A stretch of 64,000 bases of DNA from Chrysopilus asiliformis (Eukaryota; Arthropoda; Insecta; Diptera; Rhagionidae). Made by a program: the position numbers and the translations under genes. This document shows, piece after piece, positions 22,620 to 33,452 of this stretch. The notes under the pieces were generated by a model. It searched no databases, was not told where the DNA came from, and saw only the letters and a program-made list of their open reading frames with translations. Positions within the stretch are counted from its first letter, which is position 1, and each line of letters starts with the position of its first letter. The stretch is from NCBI GenBank assembly GCA_964034945.1, contig OZ035960.1, positions 18,278,403 through 18,342,402 on the forward strand, in the 5' to 3' direction.

Positions 22620-23076
22620 CTCTTGGAGCACAATGAACGCAACTAAGCCGCAACCAACACGCATCCAAATGTCACTTACGAGTTTTTTTTCACAGAAATG
22701 CTTTTGAGTGAGCACAGTGAACGCATTGAACGCACCCATCGACGCAAAAGTTGCCAAACTTTGAACTTTAACGCAACGACTCTGCGTTGACAGTTCATAA
22801 AGTGAGGTTGGGGAAATGTCGTTCAAGAAAAAATTGATAGCTTTATTGCAATAACATACAAATAACAAAGATAAAGACCAACAAAGCAAATTGTCGCTGC
22901 AAAATCTCCCATTTTTTATATATTTTTATACTTTAGTTCACTTTTAATTTTTCTGTGTTTGTCTCACAACGCAACAGGCGACGCTTCTATTGTGCTCACC
23001 CGCTCCTGAACTGCGTTGCGTGACAGTTCGAAGCGTCCTTAGTTGCGGCTTGGTTTCGTTCATTGTGCTCCAAGGG
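22620..23076. mobile_element. TTA-flanked MITE, family H1, copy 1
   Basis: The ends CTCTTGGAGCACAATGAACG and CGTTCATTGTGCTCCAAGGG are inverted repeats, and TTA flanks both sides (22617-22619, 23077-23079). The 457-bp body includes the phrase GTGAGGTTGGGGAAATGTC shared with copy 2 at 41202-41591. A 3-bp TTA duplication fits PIF/Harbinger. ORFs here are shadows without a start or domain. Confidence 0.8.
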
Positions 23077-23468
23077 TTAGAAGTGAAAAGTTGGAGATAC
23101 CATGCGAAGATGAGAGGGTGTTGGTGGGCTGTTTGGTGCTGCTGCCGAGACCATCCTTGGGAAGTGCGTCTCAAGAAAAAAAACGGATAAAGCGGAAAGG
23201 TGGGTGGGGGGTGAAAAAGAAATTTCAACAAAAAAATTTGAAAGAAAAGTTTTACAAAAAAATCGAATGAATGTCGAATAAATGCCTGCGCGAGTATAGA
23301 CTTACACGTGTATAAGCTGCATGATAAATCCGTGTAGTTTTGTATGCATTCCGCACAGTTTCGTTTGTATTGCCTTAAAAGTACGGAAATTCGGCTCCTT
23401 GCCCACGCATGCTCTATATCTTCCTCTCTCGCCTCTACTTTGTTTTTTTCTCCATCTCTCCTCTCTTA

Positions 23469-23662
23469 AGCCAGCCATACATTATGATCCTTGTCTAAAA
23501 CCATGTTGTACAACGTGCAACGTGTCTTGGTGGAGGCAAAATCAACAGGGTTTTGATTTTTGTCGAACCTAAAATTTGGTACTACAACCGGCCCATACAC
23601 GATCCAACATTGCCTACAACCGAACCAAGTTGTACAACAAGTCTCATAATGTATGGCCGGCT
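23469..23662. mobile_element. TTA-flanked MITE, family H2
   Basis: The ends AGCCAGCCATACATTATGA and TCATAATGTATGGCCGGCT are inverted with one mismatch. TTA lies immediately outside each end (23466-23468, 23663-23665). The 194-bp body has further inverted pieces (GTTGTACAA motifs). Non-coding. The size and TTA target suggest a PIF/Harbinger-type miniature. Confidence 0.85.
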
Positions 23663-23665
23663 TTA

Positions 23666-24083
23666 CCCACTCCCTCTCCTCTGTTTCCATTTCTATCTAT
23701 CTATTTGTATCTCTTCCATTTTTACCCCCTATTCATATCTCTGCACCCTCTATTTTATATCTCCATCTTTTATCAATTTTTTTCCGTCTCTTAACTTCCT
23801 TCCGTTACACTGTCACAACTTATCTCTGTCTCTTTCTCTCACACTGTCTCTCTTTTTTTCTCTCTAGATAAAGCAGAAGTTCTAGCGAACTTTGAGTTTT
23901 TGTCAGACTTTCAATTTTTCATAAATTATGTGTTGTAGATCAAGGTGGACATTTTTCGATCCTCTTCCTTCAAATTTGATTTTAAATTTTTTTTGTTGAA
24001 TTGCCTTTGAAAGAGCTATCCATAAAATACGTTTTATTTTGGGGGAGGGGGTCTGTGATAGTGTGACAGCAAACTAAACTCAT
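23666..24083. other. Pyrimidine-rich stretch and an old repeat end
   Basis: About 23660-23870 is strongly C/T-rich (TCTCTC and CTTTTT runs), which keeps several plus frames open without coding meaning. At about 24015-24060 lies a TCCATAAAATACG...GGGGGAGGGGG copy of the widespread repeat end listed under findings. Confidence 0.5.
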
Positions 24084-24690
24084 AAACATAACAAAAGCTA
24101 TAATTGCCAATCTGGCAATCATTGGAGACCCGTATGGTGATATTCGTATCAAAATTCGAACAGTTTTACCAAAATTCCACTTTGAAGTCAAACTTTCCAA
24201 TAAGATTTTTTAAAATTTATTCCAATCGGATTTTAATGTATGGGAGTTTTATGTAGAATCATATCCTAAATAACTTTTGTTCTTGAACTTTTTTGATAAG
24301 ATGCACCGTTTTCGAGATATTCGCAAAAAACGTTTTCGTTCGTATGGGGGGTACCCCCCCTAATGGTCCATTTTTGCCCATTAACAAACTTAGCCTCACA
24401 TTTTACGAAAAACGAATCTGCGCAAAATTTGAAGTCTCTAGCTCAATCCGTGCGCCCGCAATCCGCGCCACAGACAGACAGACAGACGGACAGACGGACA
24501 GACAGACGGACAGACAGACAGACAGACGGACAGACAGACAGACAGACGGACGGACGGACGGACATGCAAAATTCAACTTTTTTTTATCATTCTAAACACT
24601 TCATTTTTGTGTGTGATGACGGGATCTTGGCGTTACAAACGGTAAGGCAAAGTTAATATACCCTTTGGTTTGACCATACGGGTATAAAAA
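24084..24690 (+). repeat. Family R, full-length copy
   Basis: Longest R copy (about 607 bp). It has the 5' end AAACATAACAAAAGC, a small stem TTGCCAATCTGGCAA, then ACCCGTATGGTGA. Next come the ~110-bp shared module (CAATCGGATTTTAATG ... GATGCACCG), the CG-rich GGGGGGTACCCCCCC palindrome, a (CAGA)(CGGA) tract, and the 3' end TACCATACGGGTATAAAAA-like. ACCCGTATGGTGA and its complement near the 3' end form subterminal inverted repeats. It has no protein. Copies differ mainly in tract length. Confidence 0.9.
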
Positions 24691-25942
24691 TAATGAAAAT
24701 GCCTGACGATAAAGGTGGGCGGTGAGAGGAGGATCGAGAAGCCGAGAATTAGGGTGACGTAAGTAAATTTCACCAGAAAAACACTTTTATTCTCTTTAAG
24801 AAATTTTTTTTTTCGTTTTTCTCAAACTGTATTTTTTCCGAAATAGTTTTGTTCGCACCTATACTTCTCGTTTACCGCTCCTTCTGATTGCATAGCTATA
24901 GTCAATATAATTTTTGATAAAAATAAAGTCATTTTTATCTGTCAAGCTGTTAATATAAGTACATATAATTAACAAACAATTTTAATTGAGTTGCCAATTG
25001 ATCATAGGGATTCATTAATAGGCGGCAGATACAACCATGTTAAAAGGGAAACACGACAACAAATCTTGCCCACCGTAACTTGGAAGCTATACGAGTATAT
25101 AGTAGGAATTTGGTATAGGTTTGGATAAGGCCAAAAGAAGCATACCTCATCATATGCCAAAGTCAACAAATAAAATCGTCTAAGAAGGTTTCACCAGTCC
25201 AATAATGAAACTACTCTCAATATTATACAGTTTAGTTTATCTTTATAGATATTCATTGTTGGTTTAGGTATAAAAGTTGGTATATATCGATTTATTTATT
25301 ATTTTCATCGGCAATGGTTGACATCAGTCTTGAGTTTCGTAGATACAAGAAAGAGATAAACTTGTCACAACCACGATAGACTGAACGAACAGAAAGAGAA
25401 ATGTATATTAATGAGCCTCGAACTGGTAAATCTTCCAGATAATAGCTAATTGAATTGTTAGATCATTTTACCCTTATTAAATCCAACAACACAAGGTGAA
25501 GCACTGGGTAAGAAGATGAATAGTATAACATGGTGCCCTATAAGATAATAATATTAAGAGGAAAACAAGAAGAAGACGCCGTCCGTCCGTCTGTATCTGG
25601 AAGTCAATCGGTCGGATGGGATGTCTGCACGTCTCTCAATTTTATAAGCAATCGTCAAAACTGATCGGAAGCGCATAAACAAAGTTAGCCAATTTAGAGG
25701 CTTTTTTTATATCACTCAATTGTTGGATACAGTCTCCACAACTAGGCACAAGTTTACTATTTTTCCTGTGGTGACGATTTAAGTTTCATTTAAATGATGT
25801 CCTCTAACTGCGCAACAGCCATTTTTCCGCCAAAGATTTTACAATCTATTTATGATAATTTCACGTTGCCGATTTTGAATCTGCAAGTGGTTTGGCTGGA
25901 TCTACTCTAGTTTTCGGGACTTGATTTTTTTCTGGTTATATG
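24691..25942. other. Non-coding AT-rich DNA
   Basis: No gene or repeat boundary recognised. Confidence 0.4.
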
Positions 25943-26230
25943 CACTCAGAAAAATGTCCAGGTCAACTTTTTGTCAGGTTAACTCTGACCTTACAGAGGT
26001 GTCTCCGCTAGCTGGCTTACAGACACCTCTGTAAGGTCAGAGTTAACCTATCTAAGGTCAACTCGTGCAGCTCCCAATGCGCTACTTCACCTGCTGGAGG
26101 CTTAATTTCAGAATTTCTCCGACCACAGGTCAACTCAGTTTTACTTGCCCACATGCAGGCGAACGCGCGCCTGCCCGAGGCCAATTACGCCGTATGTAGG
26201 TCGTCGAGTTAGCCTCCATTTTTCTGAGTG
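25943..26230. mobile_element. TIR element with internal 29-bp-arm hairpin
   Basis: The ends CACTCAGAAAAATG (25943-25956) and CATTTTTCTGAGTG (26217-26230) are perfect inverted repeats. Inside, 25976-26004 and 26021-26049 form a perfect 29-bp stem with a 16-base loop. The motif AGGTCAACTC recurs in several places. No convincing target duplication is visible, so classification is left open. Confidence 0.8.
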
Positions 26231-27306
26231 TGGGTTTTCTTAAGAACAATAATTCTTCTTTTTGCCAAATCTCAACAATTGGAAAGAAATAAACAAACGA
26301 AGGTTGTGGAATAGGGTCGCTGAATAGGAACGAAGGTCGTTGAATAGGGGGTAAAAACGAAAGTCCATAAAACCTATACAAAAATCGCAAAAAAAAACCA
26401 TTGCGAAGAGAAGCAGGCAAAGTGTTAGAAAAATTGGTGAAAATTTGCGATTTTTCGATTTTTGTATGGCTTTTAACACTCAGGGGACCACGAAGATGAG
26501 TTCAAATCCCAACAGGAACTCTTTTCTGCTTTTTTTCTTTCCCGTTTTCCCTTTTTTTTTATTTTTCCCGCTGCGAAAAATATGCCAAAAGTTTTTCTCA
26601 AATTTGGTACATTTTCATCGCCATATTCTGAAATATCTCGAAAACGGTAAAAGGTATCGATTTACGGTAAAAGGCAAAAATGTATAGAATTTTAATTGTT
26701 ATATTTTTCAATTTCCATAAATGTGTGACGTATTTTGAACAATCCCTTAAGCGTTTTAATTTATTTGTTAAAAATAAATAAAATAACGTAATTCCAATTT
26801 AATTTAAAAACCTATTTTACACAAGAAAGTCAATAAAACGAATATTGTCATAAATATTTACAACTCTTGGCAATACTATTTACATTGTGGTGCTTGTCCA
26901 TGATAACCAAAGTGCCATAAATTGTCGGTGGTGGTAGTCATTGGTAGGTTTTGGGTTCTATGCAGACTATATTTTTATAGCATACGGTGTGTGTCCAGAC
27001 AAAACTTTGGATAGAAAATTTTATAAAAAAACATTTTTCGTTTTGGTGCATCAAAGTAATAACTGGAAGTATATTTACTAGATTTTGTTGGAATTTTTGA
27101 GATTTCGTACGGAGAATGGGAAAAGAAACTTTAACCGTTATTCGTATTTTTACAAAATGGATTTGTTTCAAATATTGGTGGTACAGCAAAAAACGGTACT
27201 GAAGGGTCAGAAAAATTCGGTACTTACTTCCGGTTGATCGTTATAAACGATAGAAAAATATCCTTTGGGTTATGGGACTTGAAAAAGTTGTTACTACACG
27301 ATGTTT
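26231..27306. other. AT-rich non-coding DNA with a family V module
   Basis: At about 26630-26700 the phrase CGAAAACGGTAAAAGGTATC, then ATTTACGGTAAAAGGCAAAAA, matches the V modules at 12535-12600. The rest shows no gene. Confidence 0.45.
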
Positions 27307-27408
27307 ATACTCTATATGAGAATCAGATTATACTCCCATATTTAGTATACCATTTGTAACGCATCGAACCAATCATCGGACACAAAAATGAACTACACCA
27401 GAGTGTTA

Positions 27409-28178
27409 AGGAGCCTCCACACGTTCAATGTTACTTGACAAGTATTATTGATGAAAATTGTCGTCAAGTAAAGCTGGGTTTAGAAACACGAGCATTTTCA
27501 TTTTTACTGGCAAAGTGAGCGGGATAGCGAAATTCAAATTTACGTGCGCAAAAAGTCGATCACATCAGTGTCTCACACGTACTTTCCCTTCCACTTTATG
27601 GCGAACTGTCACTGCACATCACCTTCTCGCAGCAATACGTTTGTTAGCACTTCAATTTCACCTAACAAAATCATTTTGTGTGATGTTATAATTAATAACA
27701 TAATTATTATCACCTCCCGTTTCCATTTAAAATGCGTAGCTTTCAAATAAACATCGAACTTAACCTTACTTTTGCTGGCTGCCATAATTTCCCATAATTC
27801 AGGGGTAACATTTTGCTGGCAGGGCGGGGAAGTCCCATGTGTTTAATGTTGTAACACATTATATAACTTTCATAACTTTCCTATCGTCGACGAAAATTAT
27901 GGATAGTAAAACCACTACATGCAAGCAAAATTTCCAGTAAAATGTTTACTGAGTGGTTTCCCGTCCCTTTCCCACTTGGTGAAAAAGTCATAAGAAATCT
28001 GGCATTTCACTCACTTTGCCAGTAAAAATTAAAATGCTCGTGTTTCTAAACCCACCTTAACATTGATGGAAATTGCCTGCAAACGTAACATTGAAGAGCA
28101 TCCAAACGATCAATGTTACTTGAAAGATGAGTCATTCAAGTAAAATTGTCAAGTAACATTGAACGTGTGGAGGCGCCT
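27409..28178. mobile_element. TTA-flanked MITE, family H3, interrupted copy
   Basis: The ends AGGAGCCTCCACACGTTCAA and TTGAACGTGTGGAGGCGCCT extend as 33-base TIRs with one mismatch. TTA flanks both sides (27406-27408, 28179-28181), and the unfilled site GTGTTAGGAATGA is preserved at about 44088. Removing the internal insertion (27472-28057 plus one TAA) leaves 181 bp, matching the clean 182-bp copy at 45462-45643. PIF/Harbinger-type by its TWA duplication. Confidence 0.95.
27472..28057. mobile_element. TAA-flanked MITE, family H4, nested in H3
   Basis: The ends AGCTGGGTTTAGAAACACG and CGTGTTTCTAAACCCACCT continue as inverted repeats for about 48 bases (GAGCATTTT...TTTTTACTGGCAAAGTGAG). TAA flanks both sides (27469-27471, 28058-28060), and the empty site GTAACATTG is seen in the H3 copy at 45462-45643. 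The 586-bp body has only chance ORFs. Confidence 0.95.
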
Positions 28179-28754
28179 TTAGGAATGACAAAAGATTTTG
28201 ATTTCCGCATGTCCTTCCGTCTGTCTGTCCGTCTGTTTATCTGTCCGTCCGTGAACACCATAACTTTCGAAAGGATTGAGCTAGAGACTTGAAATATTGT
28301 ATAGTTGCGTTTCGCGTAAATGGCTAGACTAAGTTCTTGAACGGGCAAAATCGGACAATTCCTTCCCCTCTCCTTCATACAATTGAAACAGTTTTTTCAC
28401 TTTTCTCGTAAACGGTTCGTCTTATTGAAGAAATCACCGAAACAAGATCTGTTTAGAATAACATTTCAGTTAACTTTTCCATACATGAAGATTCAATTGA
28501 ACCATTGTTTCTCCCCTATCCCATACATATGAAATAGTTTTGTGCGATTTTCTCGAAAACGGTGCAACATACTGAAAAATCTATGAAGACAAAATGCCAT
28601 AAGAATATGATTTTACATAGCCGTTCCATACCTCAAAACCCAATCGTTTCACTCCTTCCCCCTCTCCGCTTTCCCTCACCCCTCAATTCTACCTTTCTCC
28701 ATTCAAATCGATTTAAAAAACACAACTATTTAAAGATTCGTCCTTGGCAATTGT

Positions 28755-28833
28755 TGATTGGTTGGTTTGTTTGATAGGAGGGGGGCTCACAAGGGAACCC
28801 CACGCACGTAGGCCTCAAGTTGGGCCCATTCCC
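28755..28833 (-). mobile_element. 79-bp 3'-end fragment of the non-LTR retrotransposon
   Basis: The stretch matches the 3' end of the element at 52098-53377, in the same minus orientation: GGTTGGTTTG tail, GATAGGAGGGGGG, GGGAACCCCACGCACG, AGGCCTCAA and TTGGGCCCATT. It is flanked by the direct repeat TGGCAATTGT (28745-28754 and 28834-28843), a 10-bp target duplication. It is an extreme 5' truncation, typical of target-primed reverse transcription. Confidence 0.9.
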
Positions 28834-28843
28834 TGGCAATTGT

Positions 28844-31564
28844 AGTTTTTCTTATGTTTTTCTGATCAATTTCCTCGGTATCTTCAAAAAGAAACCCAAA
28901 GTTTTGTGGTCAGATTATTAAATGCATTTTAAAGAAACCCTCTGGATTCAAATTTTTAACTAAGTTGGTTTAAAAAGGCACTTTAAACTCTAAAAAGTTG
29001 AAAAACTGAACTTTGAAGTTTAAAAACATTGTGTATTTGCCAATTTATATATATGTTTTTATTTAATAATTAAAAATAGGCATTTTTGGATCTTAATAGA
29101 ACTACTAAGTGGTTAAATCCAAAATAGTTGAGTGATGTTTAAAAATTCAACCGAAATTTTTCAAGTTAAGATCCAGTTTAAGGCAGAAAAACAAATTTAA
29201 CGAATGTCATATTCTCTATTTTTACAAAACATTTTTTTTAACCAAGTTAACAAACTTTCTTCTGATTGTAGGTTTATGTGTAGAGCATATTGAAATACGA
29301 TTTAATCCGATAGCTAGGATTTCTAGTTAAAGAAATGGAATATCTGTGCACGTACTTTCGATAAGTCGCTAATGTCAATCAAATGTTTTTTGCGAAAACT
29401 GCTTGTTTTTATAACTTAATCGAGTTTCGTACTGGATGCTCGCATTATGATTATTCATAAAACTTCCCAATTTGCCAGTATGCTACCCACATTCTGATTA
29501 GAAGATCTCCATAGTCATAAATATATGGTGCTGCCTTTTCAGCCATATCGATTTCTTTGGCACGTTCGACCCCTATAACTAAAACAACAGTGCGGTTCCA
29601 TTTGATTTTTACCTGGTATTCTTTTTTTTTGCCTTCTCCTTATTTTTTTTGGGGGTTTTCTTCACTCAATTTCTATCGTCAAAAGCTGAAATAAATTTTC
29701 CGGCTTAAGATGTACGAGACATTCTGGAATGATTTGATGGCGCTACCTAAGTAAAGGAATTATGGTTATACAGAGGCAAACGACGTCCGAAAGTCATACA
29801 CTTAACATGGCTCCCCCGAAAAGTTTAAGGAAACTTTGTTAAACTAAACACATAACACGTAACGTGACCAAAATATTGGGGGCTGATACTGAATCCGGAT
29901 GACAGACCTATAAAGGAGGAAAGAGCCCTTTACCTTGGACGTGTATTATGATTTCGTCAGACTACCTATAGTGGCCGTTACGCGTTATATGTCACCTCAC
30001 CATTTGGCTTAGTTTTTCGTTGTTGTTGTTGTTGGAGCTAGGGTTGATTTTCATTCCCCCAACCAAAGTAAATGTTGAATACGCAGATGGGGCTGAGGAT
30101 TGATCGCTCCATTTTGATGGTGAAGTCAATATTACTTCAATTCACTTCATAAGGACTGACGCAGTTGTGATACTGGAATAAGTTTCCTTCGGTATAGCGA
30201 GGGTTGAAGATTACTACCGGATTGAATATTGTCGATGGTAAAAAAGGGATCTGCTTCAACTTTATATGAAGTTGGATGAAATTGTCGTCTCAATTATGGG
30301 GCTAGCAATAAAATGGAAACGTGCTATAAAGGTCGATGGACGGGATATAATTTTTCTTAAGACTGCATTACATCAAAAACAAAATTAAAGAATTTTTTTG
30401 ATAGCCACAAAATATATTCTTCGGGTTGAAAATATACGATTCTGTGGTTTCAAAAAAAATAAATCGAATAACTTGTGGAAAAATACCAAGCTTTCGTAAA
30501 CTGATATTTTTTTTCAACTTTTCAACAAAATCTTTAAGTTGTCCAAGGAGTTTTCATTTGGAAAATTAGAAAATCATAAAAATTGATATTACATAAAAAT
30601 TTTCGAAGCAAACTCATTTTCTTTGCATGTGCTCCAGTCAGATTGAAAAACATTATAAAAAGCTTTTGAAAATATTTTTCCTCACTGTCTATCCATTTCA
30701 AGTAAAAAAAAACAACAACCAGATTTTAAAAAGGATAAGAATTTATTTAATGAATTACTTAAGCTTCATGCTAGACCTGGTTACTAAAAAGAGTGTTTGA
30801 AAAAAAACTTGAAAAAGCAAAAATAAGAAGACAAAGAATTTTCCCGTAAAGTTTTCATTCCCGGAAAAGGTACAGATTAAAAAATAGCCAGGAAAGCTTT
30901 GTAATCACAATGTCGGAGAACAGTGGAAAGATAATCAGAACAGCAATCACAACCAAAAATATCATCAACATGAATCCTTTCCTATAATATCTGTTACTTT
31001 ATGGGTATATACTTGTTTTCTTACAAGAGAAAAATTCTTGTGGCCCATAAAATAATTCTTTGTTTTTAAGACAACTAAAAAGATTATTATCGATGGCTTC
31101 ATTAAGTCTTAATTTAAATAAATTGGTTCTTCCTTCACCCCGCTTTTACAAAACAATTAAAGACAGCAGCAATTATGATCTGAAAAAAATATATTCATGG
31201 TGAAATATCGCGAAATAAATGCCTTTGTCATTGGCTGGAAGAGATTTTATAGCCTTACAGTGAATGAGGTTTTAACTGACCTTCAAAGAAAGAAGTTTTT
31301 TGTGGTTTTGTCTAAAATAAATGTTTCTCCAAAAAGATTTCCGAAGAATTTTTCATGAAATTTTTGAGACTAAAATTCTTTTTTATGACAAATTACGTGA
31401 GTGGAATGAAAAGTTCCGATTTTAACATATGATTTTTGGCACAAAAAAAAAACGTCCCTAGTCTTTGGGCCAGAGAAGACCTAAGCGCAATCCGTCGGGT
31501 CATTTCTGAGCTGAAGTTTCTAAAAGCGACAAAAAAGCCAGGCTTCCTATTCTTGATAAAGGCT
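28844..31564. other. Long AT-rich stretch without recognised features
   Basis: About 2.7 kb with no ORF above about 60 codons, no tRNA boxes and no repeat end matching other parts of the window. A (GTT)n run lies at about 30018-30033. It may be intron or intergenic DNA. Confidence 0.4.
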
Positions 31565-31930
31565 GATTTTTTTACTTTCCTCTTCTATAGAGGGAAAATA
31601 TTGTATTCATGACCAAGACCGACCCGAGAACGGCGGGGGAGGGGAGGGTGATATAAAATTTTTAATCAGTTTGAACTCCGTAACAAGCACAATTATGAGG
31701 AAGTCCGTGCATCTGTCTGTCGATCTGTCCCGTCTGTCCGTTGTACGTATCTAGAATAACTCGAGAATCCGTTGATCTACCGACTTGAAATTTTTGTAAA
31801 TAAGATTTACAAAAATCATAGTTTTCCATTAGCTTTTCGAAGAGTAGCGGTAGGTGGCACGGGGGCGTCCTATACAATTATTTTCATAAAAATACCGTTT
31901 TTTGAAATTTTCTGAAAACCTATGTGCTTT
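31565..31930 (-). repeat. Dispersed repeat related to families V and B
   Basis: It starts with TTTTACTTTCCTCTTCTATAG and GTATTCATGA, which resembles the reversed V end (ACTTTCTTCTACGGAG...GTATTCATGA). It then has a short TCTG/TCCG tract (about 31712-31740) and the phrase CGACTTGAAATTTTTGTA, typical of these families, followed by TTGAAATTTTCTGAAAACC. Ends and strand are approximate. Confidence 0.5.
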
Positions 31931-31982
31931 TGGGAAAATATGAATATAACAAAAATTAAAGGTTTTATTTTGTATCTCTTAA

Positions 31983-32337
31983 GGTGTCGCTTCACATGAG
32001 AGTAAATACGCGAGTAACTCTCAAAAACTCTCGAGAGTTACTCGCAGGAGGTTGTCCATTTGAGAGTTAATTTCGGCGATTTTTCGCTTTTCAAGACCAA
32101 TATCTTGATTTTTTTGACATCTTGCGAGTTCTGGAGAGCTACTAGCGAAATTCAAACGCCATTCGTATCTGGCGAGAGTTCAGGGGGTGTGTGTCGACTA
32201 GAGAGTAGAATCACTTTTGACAGCTCGCAGGAACTAGCTCGCGAGTTTTTGCGAGCGACTCTCAGCGGCGTGTCCATTTGCGAGTAGCTGCTATCGGGAG
32301 GTTCTCGCCGGCATTTACTCTCATGTGGAGCGGCACC
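31983..32337 (+). mobile_element. TIR MITE, family P, copy 1 (TTAA flanks)
   Basis: The ends GGTGTCGCTTCACATGAG and CTCATGTGGAGCGGCACC, with AGTAAAT/ATTTACT inside, form TIRs of about 25 bases. TTAA flanks both sides (31979-31982, 32338-32341). The body is full of GAGAGTT/ACTCTC and CTCGCGAG-like short inverted motifs. A 75-codon frame without ATG (32060-32287) is partly kept in copy 2. TTAA suggests piggyBac-like, but the palindromic flank also permits a 3-bp TWA site. Confidence 0.85.
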
Positions 32338-32474
32338 TTAACGGTTCTCAAGATATTTCTGAAAAAAAATCAGTTTTTTGAAAATCTCTCGAAAACTATA
32401 CATGAAAAAATGCATATAACCAAATTTATAAGAAATAAAATTTTCTACATTGTTTGCTTTAACGGTTTATACGT

Positions 32475-32595
32475 ATCCCAAGCAACCAGATAAGGCATAA
32501 TGCCTTAGATTAGGGCGTGGTGTCTTAAAAAACGAACAATTTTAAGACACCACGCCCTAATCTAAGGCATTATGCCTTATCTGGTTGCTTGGGAT
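32475..32595. repeat. Perfect palindrome, 56-bp arms, 9-base loop
   Basis: 32475-32530 and 32540-32595 are exact reverse complements (ATCCCAAGCAACCAG ... CTGGTTGCTTGGGAT) around the loop AACGAACAA. No mismatch is present. The flanks carry CGGTTTATAC on the left and CGGTTTATGTTTATAC on the right, so the hairpin may sit between copies of a short sequence. A foldback-type element or a precursor of small RNA are both possible. Confidence 0.95.
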
Positions 32596-33194
32596 CGGTT
32601 TATGTTTATACAGTTCTCAACATATTTCAAAAAAAGTAGGTTTTTTGAAAATCTCTCGAAAACGCTTTTATCAATGCGCTTTTATGAAAAAATGCTTACA
32701 AATAAATTCAAAGAAAATAAAATTTCATCCCTTTTTAAAACAGCTTTTACGCATATTTAACAGATCTCAAGATATTTGAAAAAAATATTATTTTTCGCAT
32801 ATTTTTTTCGAAGTTAAATATTGCAGAGGAAAGTTTTGTGTTGATGGTTGTTTATCCCGATTTTCCCGCTAATAATGGAAACCCCACGGTACCTGAAAAT
32901 TCTATTCGGCTTAAACAGATTTCCGGCTTTTGCCGGATCCGTTTTAGACAGTAATTTTCAAAAAATGTGTGAAATGAATCGAAATTTGTTCCGACATTTA
33001 GAAACGTTTGGTAAGTCTATACTAGCGCGAAATTTCACTGCGGTCGAATGGTCACGTTGTTAGGGAGTTGTGTAGTCAAGCCCTAAGGATTTTTCATTTG
33101 GCGTTGGAGGATTTATTGATTTCAATTTGTTTATTTTTTCTTTTACTATATCATTGTCAAAAAAATAGAAAATCAGAAAATTATCTTGGAGAGG
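32596..33194. other. AT-rich DNA with TTGAAAATCTCTCGAAAAC module duplicates
   Basis: Blocks with CAGTTCTCAACATATTTC and GAAAATCTCTCGAAAAC occur at about 32350-32400, 32612-32665 and 32765. They resemble the internal modules of families B and V. No gene seen. Confidence 0.45.
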
Positions 33195-33452
33195 AGTTGG
33201 CCCGCGGTCTAAAACTTGCTTTTTGATATCAATAAGTTCACCAGAAAGTTTTATCCCAATCGGTTAATTGTTTCTAACCAAAGAAAAACCGGAAAATATA
33301 GATAATTCGAGGAAGCCGGTCCTAAGGAAACCTTGAGTTAAACTAAGATCTAAAATCCGCTCCTTTAAAAGCTGCCCTGAAAATTTCATCTAAATGGGTT
33401 CAGTGGTTATCGAATTTTAAGCGAACAGGCAACCCTCTTATATAATAGATTT
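33195..33452 (+). repeat. Dispersed retroposon-like tail (family U)
   Basis: It contains two modules with TTTTATCCCAATCGGTTAATTG and TTTCATCTAAATGGGTTCAGTG, then GCGAACAGGCAACCCTCTTATATAATAGATT. This is the same layout as families S and T (AATCGGTTCAG-type phrase, short tail, AT end) but without a long CAGA tract. Only one copy is present. Confidence 0.45.

Larger units (their letters stand above)
27307..28744 (+). repeat. Family B, copy 1, interrupted by nested MITEs
   Basis: It starts with ATACTCTATATG, like the copies at 44001 and 60192. After GTGTTA (27408) the repeat is interrupted by the 770-bp element 27409-28178 and resumes at TTAGGAATGACAAAAG, exactly as in the uninterrupted copy at about 44090. 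Downstream it has a TCTG/TCCG tract, GAACACCATAACTTTCGAAAGG, and repeated modules with TTTCTCGTAAACGG / TTCTCGAAAACGG. The right terminal repeat is not visible, so the right end is approximate. Confidence 0.8.

Noticed and set aside
23553..23871. Three overlapping plus ORFs rich in Leu, Ser and Phe
   Set aside because: They cover a pyrimidine-rich simple sequence (TCTCTC, CTTTTT) where stops are rare; no domain.
24293..24656. Overlapping plus ORFs with TDRQTDRRTD
   Set aside because: Translations of the CAGA/CGGA tract and flanks of family R; present in every R copy (also 53260-53590 and 58207-58534).
32060..32287. 75-codon frame conserved in two family P copies (also 47647-47946)
   Set aside because: It begins with TTG, not ATG, runs into the TIR, and the third copy does not keep it. 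Similarity reflects the shared element, not coding selection.
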